In this document: positions 8,436 through 17,959 of the stretch, piece by piece
How the letters are laid out: every line of letters begins with the position of its first letter
Numbering within the stretch: the first letter of the stretch is position 1
Source: SZUA-36 sp963801195
GTDB lineage: Bacteria > Pseudomonadota > Gammaproteobacteria > Xanthomonadales > SZUA-36
Length of the DNA: 64,000 nucleotides
Direction of reading: 5' to 3'
Assembly (NCBI GenBank): GCA_963801195.1
Contig: CAWDDX010000007.1
Location: forward strand, 992,001 to 1,056,000
Position numbers and translations under genes: made by a program
The notes under the pieces: generated by a model
Database searches by the model: none
What the model was told of the DNA's origin: nothing
What the model saw: only the letters and a program-made list of their open reading frames with translations

Positions 8436-9560
8436 CTAGGGAGCCATCACCATTTGCCAAAAACCGGTGGTCAGTTCGTTGATCCCGCTGCTCTCGGCGT
8501 TGAGCAACACGACGATACCTATATCGTGCTGCAACGAAAAGGCGATGTCCGCGCGGAAACCGGCAACCCAACCGCCGTGATAGACCAGTTGTTCCTTACC
8601 CAGTTGGTAAATACGCCAGCCTAAACCGTAGTGGGCATCGGTGATAATGTTTTTCCATTCTTTACGGTAGGTTTCCCGCCGGGTTTCAACCCCGGGTTGG
8701 AACAGTTCCTGGAGCATTACGGGTGAAATCACACCCGGCCGGTGGCCCAGTTGAGCCTGCAGCCACTTGCCCATGTCCACGATGCTGGCATTGACACCGG
8801 CTGCGGGTGCCGCGCGGTAGTAGTTGGGTTGTACCGCAATTGTTTTCCATTTTCCGCCTCGTCTGGCGTGCGGTTCGGCATGGTTTGGATTGTTGACAAA
8901 TGCATCAAGACCGACGGAAGCCGTGGTCATATCGAGTGGTTTGAAAATCCGTTCCTCGAGCAGTGCTGCGTAGCTTTGGCCGGTGGCCTTTACGACAACC
9001 GGATCAACCAGGCTGAAGACGCTGTTCTGATAACCATAGCATTGGCCTGGTGCACACACGTAGGGGAGGTCGGACATCCTTTGCCAGATGTAATCCATGC
9101 TCTTGCCGTCTTCCAGCAAATTATCATACGCGTGTGGAATCAGTCCGGTACTTTGCCCGAGTAAATGCCGGATATGGATCTGTGAGGCATCGCCGTCGAT
9201 CCTGAAACCGGGAACGTGGCGGTTGACCGGGTCATCCCAACCCAGCACGCCGTCTTCAACCAACAGGCCGACCAATTCGGCGGCAAAAGTCTTGGAAACG
9301 GACGCCATGCGAAAGGTGGTTTGCTGGTCGATGGGACGTTTTTCATTTGCTGTCGTATATCCTACGGTAGCGATATGCAGTATCCGGTCACGTGTGACGA
9401 TGGCAAAAGCCGCACCCGGATAATTGCGATCCGCAACCAGTTGCCGAAAAAAAGTCTCGTAGTCACTCGTCATTTGGGACTCCAGCTCCGCGGCATTTGC
9501 GGAAAAGCCAACAAGCTGGAGAAAAAGAATCAGGCTGAAGCGAACGAACAGTTTTTGCAT
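8436..9560 (-). CDS. Serine hydrolase, beta-lactamase class C/esterase family
   Basis: Exported protein of 374 residues with signal peptide (MQKLFVRFSLILFLQLVGFS, cut near ANA-AE). The active-site SVSK tetrad (SxxK) is in MASVSKTFAAEL (about 87-98), the YxN element is YQN (about 172), and the KTG position is taken by HGG in VYHGGWVAG (about 335). HGG instead of KTG is usual for esterases and D-aminopeptidase-like members, so hydrolysis of esters or peptides is more likely than beta-lactam resistance. Single gene. Confidence 0.9.
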   Translation of the reverse strand: MQKLFVRFSLILFLQLVGFSANAAELESQMTSDYETFFRQLVADRNYPGAAFAIVTRDRILHIATVGYTTANEKRPIDQQTTFRMASVSKTFAAELVGLLVEDGVLGWDDPVNRHVPGFRIDGDASQIHIRHLLGQSTGLIPHAYDNLLEDGKSMDYIWQRMSDLPYVCAPGQCYGYQNSVFSLVDPVVVKATGQSYAALLEERIFKPLDMTTASVGLDAFVNNPNHAEPHARRGGKWKTIAVQPNYYRAAPAAGVNASIVDMGKWLQAQLGHRPGVISPVMLQELFQPGVETRRETYRKEWKNIITDAHYGLGWRIYQLGKEQLVYHGGWVAGFRADIAFSLQHDIGIVVLLNAESSGINELTTGFWQMVMAP

Positions 9561-9796
9561 GTTTACGGAATGTCCTGGTTGCCAGTCGCTAATGTTGAAT
9601 CGTCATGGATTCATCTATCACCGGTGACCGCAGTCCGCCGGTGGCGCCGGGAAATTCCGGGGCCGGGAAGCGATTGTAACCACCTGTGCATAAAAATATT
9701 ATGAAAATAGATCATTCATGACAGTGATTTTGGTATTCAGACGATAATCTCTGCTAGACTATTCGCCCCCAGTTCAAGAAGTTATTGGAATTTTGT

Positions 9797-10348
9797 ATGT
9801 TTGAAAAACACAGAAACGTTAAACCGGAGTCCGCGGACGCGCCAGCACAACAGGAAAATCGTCCAGCGTCTGCCAGCACGCCCCAGGGCAGTGGAAGATC
9901 GGCCCTCATCGGTGCTGGTATTCATATCAATGGTGACATCAGCGGTGACGAAAACCTGGTCGTGGAAGGCAAGGTCGACGGCAAGATCCGTCTCGACCTC
10001 TACCAGGTTGAAGTGGGTCAGACCGGCTGCGTTAACGCTGACATTACCGCCAAGGTGATCAAGATTGCCGGTGAGGTTCGTGGTGATATCACGGGCACGG
10101 AAAAGGTGATTATTCTGCGCTCCGGGAATGTCCACGGCAATATCGTAGCGCCACGCATGACACTTGAGGACGGCGCGATATTCAAAGGCAGCATCGACAT
10201 GGATCCCAGTGAGAACGCCAAGTCCAAGCTTGCAAGCCCGGCAAAAAAAGCCGTTGAGAAACCAGCTGAAAAAGCTGCCGAAACACAAAAAGTCCTCGCT
10301 TCCAACGGTATGAATGAAAACAAGGGTTACTCACTGAATGGTAGCTAG
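9797..10348 (+). CDS. Bactofilin (polymer-forming cytoskeletal protein)
   Basis: 183 residues: a disordered N-terminal tail (1-40), a central bactofilin beta-helix (about 42-135, starting ALIGAGIHINGDISGDENL with regular Gly/Val/Ile rungs such as VEGKVDGKIRL), and a charged Ala/Lys/Glu-rich tail. Bactofilins polymerise without nucleotide and act as scaffolds for cell-wall enzymes or polar proteins. The ATG at 9797 is preferred over an in-frame TTG at 9785 because it sits immediately before the FEKHR start typical of the family. The next gene starts 57 nt downstream and may be a partner. Confidence 0.93.
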   Translation: MFEKHRNVKPESADAPAQQENRPASASTPQGSGRSALIGAGIHINGDISGDENLVVEGKVDGKIRLDLYQVEVGQTGCVNADITAKVIKIAGEVRGDITGTEKVIILRSGNVHGNIVAPRMTLEDGAIFKGSIDMDPSENAKSKLASPAKKAVEKPAEKAAETQKVLASNGMNENKGYSLNGS

Positions 10349-10405
10349 GCGTTTTCCTGTTTCAAACGGTATGAAGACTGAATCACCTGCAAGCAGACCA
10401 GTGAA

Positions 10406-11041
10406 TTGAACGCGACGTTTCCGGGAACGACAGGCGTGGATACTGCGCCTGTCGTGTCCCATGCAAATCGAACACAGCAATCTCTGCTGTTTCCAACCCT
10501 GATCAAGAAAATCAGGCCCGACAACCGTCTGTCTGTCCTTGAAATTGGTCCCGCATTACCCGAAACGATAGAGTTTTTTTCCCAGTTCAAATGCCGTTTG
10601 CATTTTGCCGCGATGTATACCGACCCCATTTTGCATATGCAGTCGGGTGATTACACCGAAGCCGAACTCGCCGAACACATCACCGCCTCACTTGGTTTTC
10701 GCAAGGGCACGCGCTTTGATATCTGCCTGTTCTGGGATTTTCTCAATTACCTGGACGACAAGGCTTTGCGGGCGTTCAATACATCAATCCGGCCATTTCT
10801 GCACCGCTCCACGCGGGCTCACGCCTTTACTGTGCGGACGCTCAATACAACATTCTCCAATCAGCAATACGGCATTGAGCAGGCCCATATGTTCAGCATC
10901 CGGCCGCGTATGGGAAAACAGGCGCGGACGACTCCCCACACCCAGGCTATCCTGGTGAATCTTTTATCCAGTTTTGATATCGATCAGGGGATGCTGTTAC
11001 CGGATGGCAGGCTCGAGGTATTGATGACGGCCAGCCTGTGA
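10406..11041 (+). CDS. Hypothetical protein, SAM-methyltransferase-like fold
   Basis: 211 residues, no signal peptide. LSVLEIGPALPE (about 42-53) resembles the glycine-rich SAM-binding motif I of class I methyltransferases, and FDICLFWDFLNYLDD (about 104-118) resembles the motif IV region. The body is otherwise unfamiliar, so catalytic activity is doubtful. The start is TTG at 10406 (in-frame stop at 10379 and no ATG before residue 70); GTG at 10436 is an alternative. It follows the bactofilin gene on the same strand, suggesting a linked function. Confidence 0.6.
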   Translation: MNATFPGTTGVDTAPVVSHANRTQQSLLFPTLIKKIRPDNRLSVLEIGPALPETIEFFSQFKCRLHFAAMYTDPILHMQSGDYTEAELAEHITASLGFRKGTRFDICLFWDFLNYLDDKALRAFNTSIRPFLHRSTRAHAFTVRTLNTTFSNQQYGIEQAHMFSIRPRMGKQARTTPHTQAILVNLLSSFDIDQGMLLPDGRLEVLMTASL

Positions 11042-11124
11042 CCGGCGCGACGGTTTTGAGAACCGCACCAGGTGACAGTGACCACCCGGTACGTTAAACC
11101 CGTTTGTTCAAATGAACTGCGTTT

Positions 11125-11490
11125 TTAGCGTGCGCGTTTGAATTTATCCCAAAAAGTTTTTCGCACAAGGTCGGTAAACTCACCGGAATCGAGATAAGTG
11201 CCATGACCGTTGGGGCAAGACTCATAGGTGATGTGCGGTTGCTCCGGGTCGAACTCCTGCAGCATCATTTCACCACATTCGGGGCAATGGTATTCTTTTA
11301 ACGCATTGGCCTTTTTACCAATGGATTTGTCACCGCTGTCGATGATGTAATCGGCCATCCAGATATCATCACGGAGATTGCGTAACTCATCCGGCTGGAA
11401 CCAAAGACCGCCACACACCGTGCAACGATCAACTTCGATCTGGTTATATGAAACCAGTTCCATTTCACCTGAGCATTTAGGGCACTGCAT
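11125..11490 (-). CDS. Zinc-ribbon protein (zf-TFIIB type)
   Basis: 121 residues with two metal sites. CPKC at 3-6 pairs with CTVCGGLWF (about 23-31), the characteristic zf-TFIIB pattern. CPEC (about 69) pairs with ESCPNGHG (about 91-98). A middle segment rich in charge links them. Proteins of this type are small cytosolic factors of unknown function. It stands alone, convergent with the bactofilin unit, and has no signal peptide. Confidence 0.8.
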   Translation of the reverse strand: MQCPKCSGEMELVSYNQIEVDRCTVCGGLWFQPDELRNLRDDIWMADYIIDSGDKSIGKKANALKEYHCPECGEMMLQEFDPEQPHITYESCPNGHGTYLDSGEFTDLVRKTFWDKFKRAR

Positions 11491-11692
11491 AAACCTTCTA
11501 CCTCTTATTGAATATTAACCGGCGGCATTGATTAATGCCCTCTGCGTGTATCTCTACCTATTGTAGGTGCAAATGTAAAAGAGGGTCAAACCAAAGCTGG
11601 GGTCGCCCGATTATTCTTGTCGCTTGTGGCCAATCTCCCCTGACGCCCGTCTCGGGCCAGATCAGCGCAGTGCAAGCTCAAGCGGAATGCGA

Positions 11693-12367
11693 TCAGATTT
11701 CAAATACCAAAATCAGTTTACTGTCAATATGGGCCTTGAATTTGAAGTCCCGGGTTTCCACGAGGTCGCCTTCCGCCAGTGATTCGCCCGCACATACGCC
11801 GTCACCCGTGGTGATGAAGACCACGCTTCTGCCGGACTGGATGATTTGATCACCTGCATTGACGTGGGCGATGTCAATGGCAGTCCGGCCTGAAAAAGTA
11901 TCGTCCTGGTCGGGCGGACCTCCGTAAATCCGTGTGCGTGTTCCGGCTTCGGCATGGAACATCTGGTACTCTGCTGATTCCCCGCCGGCTTCCGGGATCA
12001 CCCAGAGTTGTATCATGCGGTTCTTCGCATCATCAGGGTTGATTTCGTTGTGGCTGAACCCCTCGCTGCCGGAACGTTGAACCTGTATATCATCGACATG
12101 GAGTTCCTGACCATCTCCCATTGAACCCTCATGTCTGAGCTGGCCTTCGACCATGACCGAAATGACATCGATATCTTTATGGGTATGCATCCTCGTTTCG
12201 CCGTACGGTAAAAAACTGGCGTCAGCGAGGTAACAGAACCTGCCAATTCCACTTGACGTACCTGACTCCCGGCTCCTGCGGAAGATGCGGGGACTCATCA
12301 CCATACGGGTTTCACGCAGCCCGGCGAAGCCGCCACGGCGCAGATTATTCCGGTTTATGATTTTCAA
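11693..12367 (-). CDS. Pirin family bicupin protein
   Basis: 224-residue two-cupin protein. The N-terminal metal site is in RMHTHKDIDVISVMVEG (His, His and a later Glu/His), and RHEGSMGDGQELHVDDIQ is the pirin signature. Bacterial pirins are often quercetin dioxygenases or redox-sensing binding proteins; the substrate is unknown. TTG at 12367 is chosen as the start because AGGAG lies 6 nt upstream and the protein then begins MKIINRNN. A longer frame from a TTG at 12409 has no SD and would run through that SD. Confidence 0.88.
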   Translation of the reverse strand: MKIINRNNLRRGGFAGLRETRMVMSPRIFRRSRESGTSSGIGRFCYLADASFLPYGETRMHTHKDIDVISVMVEGQLRHEGSMGDGQELHVDDIQVQRSGSEGFSHNEINPDDAKNRMIQLWVIPEAGGESAEYQMFHAEAGTRTRIYGGPPDQDDTFSGRTAIDIAHVNAGDQIIQSGRSVVFITTGDGVCAGESLAEGDLVETRDFKFKAHIDSKLILVFEI

Positions 12368-12463
12368 TTTTAACTCCTGATTGAATATTCGAAGGCCAGA
12401 TGCTGACAAGCCGGATACCTTCGTTTAGATTAAGAGAGTATAAACCAGTAGGAAATTATAAAA

Positions 12464-13570
12464 TTGATCAAGATCAAGCGACGCAATTTGTTGATGGGCT
12501 TGGGTCTCCTCGGAGCAGGGGTGGTTTTGTCCTCCCGCCTGGTCCACGCCCAGGCCCAAAAACAACTGAGTATATTAATACTGGGGGGCACCGGGTTCAT
12601 TGGACCACACATCGTGCGTGAAGCCCTTGCCAGGGGCCATGAAGTGACAATTTTCAACCGGGGCCGGTCAAATACGGACCTGTTTCCCGGGGTTCGGAAA
12701 CTGGTCGGCGACAGGGACGGCGGACTTGAAGCGTTGAATACGGGCCAGTGGGACGTGGTTATAGACAATTCGGGTTACCTACCGCGTTTGGTCCGGGATT
12801 CGGCCGAATTGCTAAAGAACCGGGTCGGCCGATACCTGTTTACCTCATCCGTCGCAGCTTATGATTTCAACGCGGGAGTTTTCCCGCTGGGAAAAGGTTC
12901 GAAACTGAACGCGTGGACCAACACCGATTCAGAGGACGTTTGGTCCCATTATGGTGAGTTTAAGGCCCAGTGTGAGCGGGTGGTCGAGGAGGTCTATGGC
13001 GACAGGGCCCTGATCGTTCGGCCAACTTATATCGCCGGACCCGGGGACAGCACGCAGCGGTTCACCTGGTGGGTCGACCGGGTTTATCGTGGCGGGGAAA
13101 TACTGGCGCCGGGTAACCCGGACAGCACCTTTGAAATTATCGATGTACGTGACCTTGCAGGTTTTTATATCCGCCTGGCAGAAGACGGGCAGTCTGGTGT
13201 TTTTAACGCAACCGGCCCCGCTGGCAGGTTCAGTTATGGCGGCATGCTCAACGGTATTCGTGCGACTACACCCCAGGCGGTCAACTTTACCTGGGTTGAA
13301 GCAGATTTTTTGCAGAAACAGGTCAACCCGGGTGAATTGCCCATGTGGATTGAAAAAGATGGTATTACCGGTTTGCTCTCAGAACAACAATCCAGCATAG
13401 ATGCCGGTCTCACTTATCGTCCGTTTGCCGAAACAGTCGTGGATACCCTTGAATGGCACCGGCAACTGCCCGCCGATCAGCAGGCCTTTACGCGGGCGGG
13501 TATCGATCCTGAAAAAGAGAAACGGGTGCTCGCAGCCTGGCATCAGCATCAGCGCGACGCAGGCCGCTGA
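12464..13570 (+). CDS. NAD-dependent epimerase/dehydratase family protein, Tat-exported
   Basis: 368 residues. After a twin-arginine-type signal (KRRNLLMGLGLLGAG, cleavage near VHAQA) comes a Rossmann fold with GGTGFIG (about 41-47), and the extended SDR core continues with RYLFTSSVAAYDF (about 122) and HYGEFK, where Tyr and Lys sit in the YxxxK arrangement. Export of a folded NAD-binding enzyme fits Tat transport with cofactor bound. Start is TTG at 12464, with AGGAAA 8 nt upstream. Substrate unknown; sugar or isoflavone-reductase-like reactions are possible. The next plus-strand gene begins 79 nt downstream. Confidence 0.85.
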   Translation: MIKIKRRNLLMGLGLLGAGVVLSSRLVHAQAQKQLSILILGGTGFIGPHIVREALARGHEVTIFNRGRSNTDLFPGVRKLVGDRDGGLEALNTGQWDVVIDNSGYLPRLVRDSAELLKNRVGRYLFTSSVAAYDFNAGVFPLGKGSKLNAWTNTDSEDVWSHYGEFKAQCERVVEEVYGDRALIVRPTYIAGPGDSTQRFTWWVDRVYRGGEILAPGNPDSTFEIIDVRDLAGFYIRLAEDGQSGVFNATGPAGRFSYGGMLNGIRATTPQAVNFTWVEADFLQKQVNPGELPMWIEKDGITGLLSEQQSSIDAGLTYRPFAETVVDTLEWHRQLPADQQAFTRAGIDPEKEKRVLAAWHQHQRDAGR

Positions 13571-13649
13571 CACCCGTCTTTGTAATGTGAGACACTCAAT
13601 TGACTGATTCAATATTGAACAGCTGGTTTGCTAATAAGCGAGATACGCA

Positions 13650-14957
13650 TTGCTTAAAGCATTGATTGAACCACTGATTGGAAAATTCGTAGAAATTCAT
13701 GACGAGGGTGAGTTGAAGGGTCTCCTGATAGCGACCGTTTATGGCTTTTTCATCATGTTCTCCTATTACATCCTGCGTGCGGTGAGGGACGAAATATCCT
13801 CGGCGGACCGCGGCAATCTGCAATACCTGTGGACGGCCGTATTTTTCGTGATGCTGCTGGCTGTTCCTGCATATTCCTGGCTGGCTTCAAAGTTTTCCCG
13901 GGGGGTGTTTGTGCCCCTGGTCAACCGGTTTTTTATCCTCTGTTTGGTCGTTTTCTGGCTGTGCCTGGTCTCACTGCCGATGGATGCACGACCCTGGATC
14001 GACCGTATTTTCTATGTCTGGAGCAGCGTGTTTGCGCTGTTTGTGGTCACTGTTTTCTGGGGATTCATGTCGGATTGCTTTGACAACAGTCAGGGCAAAC
14101 GCCTGTTCAGCTTTATTGCCGTTGGCAGTTCACTGGGCGGTATGGCGGGTTCCACCGTCACCGCCGTTCTTGCGGAGAGTATTCCGGTTTTTTCATTGCT
14201 GTTGCTGGCCTGCGTCCCACTCGAGGTCGCATCCTGGTGTGCCAAGTCTTTACACCGGCGATTTAATACCGGTTCGGTTACCACGCCGGGGGAGGCGGAG
14301 AAAGTAATCGCCGGCAATGCGTGGAGTGGTATGCAAGCCGTATTCGCATCACCGTACCTGCTGGGTATAGCCGCCTTTATCGCACTGATGACATTTGTCT
14401 CGACCATGCTTTATTTTCAGCAGGCCAGCCTGGTGGCGGACGCTTTTGCCGACAGGGGTGAGCGAAGGGCTTTTTTTGCCAGTATCGATTTGCTGGTCAG
14501 TGGACTCACCATCATATTCCAGGTCTACCTGACCGCGCGTATCATCAAGTGGCTGGGCGTCGGCATGACGCTGGCTATTTTGCCGGCGCTGATGGCCGCA
14601 GGGTTCATATTGCTGGGTCTCTACCCGACCCTGGCAGTGCTGGTGGTCATACAGGTGATTTACCGTGCAGGGCGCTATGGAATGACGAAGCCGGCCCGTG
14701 AAATCCTCTGGACCGTGTTGGGAAGGGAAGCAAAGTACAAGTCCAAACCCTTTCTGGACGCTGCGGTTTACCGTGGCGGCGACCTGGTGAGTGGCTGGAT
14801 ATATACCGGGATGTCTGCGGTCGGCATGACCATCGGCGCCATTGCACTGGCCGCAGCACCGATCGCGGGATTGTGGACGCTGCTGGCTCTTAAACTGGGA
14901 TCAAAACAGGAAATTCTCGCGCAACAAGATGCGAAACAGGAGGTGGAAACTTCATGA
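13650..14957 (+). CDS. NTP/NDP exchange (Tlc-type) transporter, MFS-related
   Basis: 435-residue integral membrane protein with about 11-12 hydrophobic segments. The first loop after TM1 carries YYILRAVRDEIS (about 39-50), the conserved charged motif of ATP/ADP translocase-like carriers, and KPAREILWTVLGREAKYKSK (about 350-369) is the matching motif in the second half. Classical members in obligate intracellular bacteria import ATP; the free-living homologues have no settled substrate. Start is TTG at 13650. It overlaps the following aldo/keto reductase by 4 nt (ATGA), so the two are translationally coupled. Confidence 0.75.
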   Translation: MLKALIEPLIGKFVEIHDEGELKGLLIATVYGFFIMFSYYILRAVRDEISSADRGNLQYLWTAVFFVMLLAVPAYSWLASKFSRGVFVPLVNRFFILCLVVFWLCLVSLPMDARPWIDRIFYVWSSVFALFVVTVFWGFMSDCFDNSQGKRLFSFIAVGSSLGGMAGSTVTAVLAESIPVFSLLLLACVPLEVASWCAKSLHRRFNTGSVTTPGEAEKVIAGNAWSGMQAVFASPYLLGIAAFIALMTFVSTMLYFQQASLVADAFADRGERRAFFASIDLLVSGLTIIFQVYLTARIIKWLGVGMTLAILPALMAAGFILLGLYPTLAVLVVIQVIYRAGRYGMTKPAREILWTVLGREAKYKSKPFLDAAVYRGGDLVSGWIYTGMSAVGMTIGAIALAAAPIAGLWTLLALKLGSKQEILAQQDAKQEVETS

Positions 14958-15877
14958 TCATTTCGAGACGACAATTGCTCAGACTCAGTGGAAGCGCAGG
15001 CCTGTTAGCGGCTGCCGGCCCCTTCCGTCCCCTGCTGGCGCAAACGGAGACCCGGATTACGACCACTATCCCATCGACTGGCGAACAGCTACCAGCGGTG
15101 GGGATCGGGACGCGTGATTTCCGTTCGGATAGCAACGCACAAGAGATGCAGCGCTTCAGGGAAACGCTGGAGAGTTTTCATGCGGCCGGCGGCCGCGTGA
15201 TCGACACCTCTCCGAATTACGGGGAAGCGGAGACCGTCATCGGCAAGTTGTTGCGTGATATCGGCATACGCGATGAAATGTTTATGGCGACAAAGGTAGA
15301 CCGGGAAGATCAGCAGCAGGGCGTTGTGCGGATGAACCGCTCATTCAAATTGCTGGGGGGTGAGAAGATCGACCTGATGCAGGTGCACAATCTGCGTGGC
15401 ACCGAAGTGGAACTGGAAACCATGAAAGCCTGGAAGGCGGAGGGCCGTTTACGCTACCTGGGTGTGACCACCCACAGCCCGCGTCAATACGATGAAATGC
15501 AGGATGTGATGCGCCGTCACCCGCTGGATTTCATACAGTTGAACTACTCCCTGGCGGACCGTTCCGCCGAGAAGAGCATATTGCCCCTGGCGCGGGACCG
15601 CGGCATCGCGGTATTGGTCAACCTGCCGTTTGCCCGGGGTGCCCTGTTCGAGGCAGTGGCCGAGCAGCCATTGCCGGACTGGGCGGCCGAGATAGATGCC
15701 AGCAGTTGGGGGCAGGTCTTTCTCAAATACGTGATATCTTACCCGGCATCGACACTGCCCATTCCAGGAACCACCAAGCCACACCATGTCCGCGATAACC
15801 TGGGTGCGGCGCTGGGACGCCTGCCCGACGAGGCGTTGAGACGCGAGATTGAGAACTACGTCACGCCCTTGCTCTGA
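14954..15877 (+). CDS. Aldo/keto reductase, Tat-exported
   Basis: 307 residues. An N-terminal SRRQLLRLSGSAGLLAAAG Tat signal is followed by an AKR barrel. The catalytic tetrad is visible: Asp in VIDTSPNYG (about 76), Tyr in NYGEA, Lys in MATKVDRED (about 112) and His in QVHNLRG (about 137). An NADP-dependent reduction in the periplasm is expected, with bound cofactor carried through Tat. It overlaps the upstream transporter gene by 4 nt, and a metallocarboxypeptidase follows after 40 nt. The linkage of a carrier, a Tat reductase and a peptidase is unusual and unexplained. Confidence 0.9.
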   Translation: MIISRRQLLRLSGSAGLLAAAGPFRPLLAQTETRITTTIPSTGEQLPAVGIGTRDFRSDSNAQEMQRFRETLESFHAAGGRVIDTSPNYGEAETVIGKLLRDIGIRDEMFMATKVDREDQQQGVVRMNRSFKLLGGEKIDLMQVHNLRGTEVELETMKAWKAEGRLRYLGVTTHSPRQYDEMQDVMRRHPLDFIQLNYSLADRSAEKSILPLARDRGIAVLVNLPFARGALFEAVAEQPLPDWAAEIDASSWGQVFLKYVISYPASTLPIPGTTKPHHVRDNLGAALGRLPDEALRREIENYVTPLL

Positions 15878-15917
15878 AAGCCGGGGCCCGTAAAATTTTG
15901 CTGGAGTAGCTTTACCG

Positions 15918-17795
15918 ATGAATACCCGGACCCGGTTGTGGCTCTTACTAATCCTCGCTTTCAATGCTTTCAACGCTGTTAACGCTCTGGCTGCGGACGC
16001 GGCGGATGTGTTTACCGATACCGAATCACTTCTGCCACCTGTCCAGGACTGGTCGGGCCAGAGTGAAGCGCTGGTGGCGGCGGCTGATGACCCGTGGATA
16101 ACGCCGGCAGAACGTATGCATTTACTTGCGACACCGGACTACGATGAAACCGTTGCGTGGCTCCAAAAACTGGTGAGCGCAGCGCCCGAGTTGGAGCTGG
16201 TTTCAATTGGCCGCAGCCTCGAGGGCAGGGATATCTGGATGGTGATCGCCAGCTCCGGTCAGACCTTCAGCAGCGAGGCCATGAAAACCAGCGGCAAACC
16301 CCTGTTGCTCGCACACTCCGGTATCCATGCAGGTGAGATCGATGGCAAGGATGCCGGTCTGATGCTCTTGCGCGATATGACGGTGGCGGCAAAACGACAA
16401 GCGCTTCTGGAGAAAACCAATTTCCTGTTTATACCTATTTTGAATGTCGATGGCCACGAGCGCAGCTCCGCATACAACCGCATCAATCAGCGCGGACCGG
16501 TGCCAATGGGTTGGCGCACCAACGCGCGCAACCAGAATTTGAACCGTGACTTCACCAAACTGGACACTGCGGGTGTGCGCGCCTTGATCAAGATTTTCAG
16601 GCATTGGCAGCCCGATCTGTACCTCGACCTGCACGTCACCGACGGAGTGGATTACCAGTATGACATCACGTTTGGCGGCAACGGCCGTGATGGCTGGTCG
16701 CCGGCCATCGGCAACTGGATCGAAGACGTCTACCGCCCGGCGGTCAATTCCGCGTTAATTAAGGACGGGCACGAGCCCGGCGGGCTGATTTTTGCAGCCA
16801 ATAACATGGACATGGATGACGGACTTTTGACCTGGTCCGCAGACCCGCGTTTCTCAAACGGTTATGGTGACGCCATCCATCTGCCCGCCGTCCTGGTGGA
16901 AAATCATTCCCTGAAACCCTATAAGCGCCGCGTGTTGGGTACTTACGTGTTGCTGGCAGAAACCATGGGTTTGCTCGCCAGGGAGAAAGATTCCCTGCGC
17001 CGTGCCCGGATCACGGATCAGCGGCAGCGGCCGCAACGGATACCGTTGGGTTTCGAACGTGATGAGACGATGGCTGTGAAAAAAGTTCCGTTCAAGGGCA
17101 TTCGCTCGGAGCGTTACCAGGGCATGGTGAGCGGTTCCGAGGTGGTGCGCTGGACCGGACAGCCGGTCAGTTTGACGATTCCGCAAATATTCATAACAAA
17201 ACCCACGGTTCTTGTTGAACCTCCAGCCGCCTACATGATTCCCCAGGCCTGGTCTGACGTGGTTGAGCGGATAAAACTTCACGGCATCGAGGTTGAGCAG
17301 ATACAACAACCGTTTACGACCCGCGCCGAGATCTATCGTTTGCCGGGCGCCGGTATCGCAAAACCAACTGACTGGACCCCGAATCCATTCGAAGGTCACA
17401 TCCGGATCGATCCGGGCAAACCCGTCAAAGAGGTGATCGAGACGACCTTTCCAGCCGGCAGTTACCGTATCAGCACCGATCAACCGCTCGGCGAATTACT
17501 GGTATTGCTGCTCGAACCGCAGTCAGCCGATTCCTTTTTGCAATGGGGGTTTTTTCTCGAGATTTTTACACGTACGGAATACGCGGAAGCCTACGTGATG
17601 GAACCGCTGGCTGAAAAAATGCTGGAAGCTGATCCGGCGTTAAAGGCGCGCTTTGAACAAAAACTTGCGACCGATGAGGTCTTTGCCGCCAGCGGGTACC
17701 TGCGGCTGATGTGGTTTTATGAACAAACACCGTTTTATGACGCAAAATATTTACGCTATCCGGTCGCCAGGATTCCCAGGGATGAATCACGATAA
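15918..17795 (+). CDS. M14 family zinc carboxypeptidase, secreted
   Basis: 625 residues with a Sec signal peptide (hydrophobic core LWLLLILAFNAFNAVNAL). Zinc ligands are His and Glu in HSGIHAGEIDGKD (about 130-142) and His in LDLHVTDG (about 237); the catalytic Glu is in LVENHSLK (about 328). A second all-beta region (about 400-620) is present as in long M14 members of marine bacteria. It should release C-terminal residues from peptides in the periplasm or outside the cell. Last gene of the 13.65-17.8 kb unit. Confidence 0.9.
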   Translation: MNTRTRLWLLLILAFNAFNAVNALAADAADVFTDTESLLPPVQDWSGQSEALVAAADDPWITPAERMHLLATPDYDETVAWLQKLVSAAPELELVSIGRSLEGRDIWMVIASSGQTFSSEAMKTSGKPLLLAHSGIHAGEIDGKDAGLMLLRDMTVAAKRQALLEKTNFLFIPILNVDGHERSSAYNRINQRGPVPMGWRTNARNQNLNRDFTKLDTAGVRALIKIFRHWQPDLYLDLHVTDGVDYQYDITFGGNGRDGWSPAIGNWIEDVYRPAVNSALIKDGHEPGGLIFAANNMDMDDGLLTWSADPRFSNGYGDAIHLPAVLVENHSLKPYKRRVLGTYVLLAETMGLLAREKDSLRRARITDQRQRPQRIPLGFERDETMAVKKVPFKGIRSERYQGMVSGSEVVRWTGQPVSLTIPQIFITKPTVLVEPPAAYMIPQAWSDVVERIKLHGIEVEQIQQPFTTRAEIYRLPGAGIAKPTDWTPNPFEGHIRIDPGKPVKEVIETTFPAGSYRISTDQPLGELLVLLLEPQSADSFLQWGFFLEIFTRTEYAEAYVMEPLAEKMLEADPALKARFEQKLATDEVFAASGYLRLMWFYEQTPFYDAKYLRYPVARIPRDESR

Positions 17796-17895
17796 TGGCC
17801 GGATAAAAAAGTCACAACGGCCTAAAACAATATGCTCGTATTGGACAAATTCCGCCAATCAAAAACAATAGGTGAGTTTGTAACATTCAGTCATA

Positions 17896-17912
17896 TATAA
17901 TAACGTTATAAT
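17896..17912 (+). promoter_or_regulatory. Tandem -10 boxes upstream of the OmpA-type gene
   Basis: Two perfect TATAAT hexamers occur at 17896-17901 and 17907-17912, 48-64 nt before the start codon. No convincing -35 box is at the proper distance, so the start point is uncertain. Confidence 0.4.
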
Positions 17913-17959
17913 ACCGTTAAGATCAGGGTTCAGTGTTTATCATCAGGAGGACGAAAGTA

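Noticed and set aside
8436..9560. Antibiotic-resistance beta-lactamase
   Set aside because: SxxK and YxN are present, but the KTG position is HGG as in esterase-like members.
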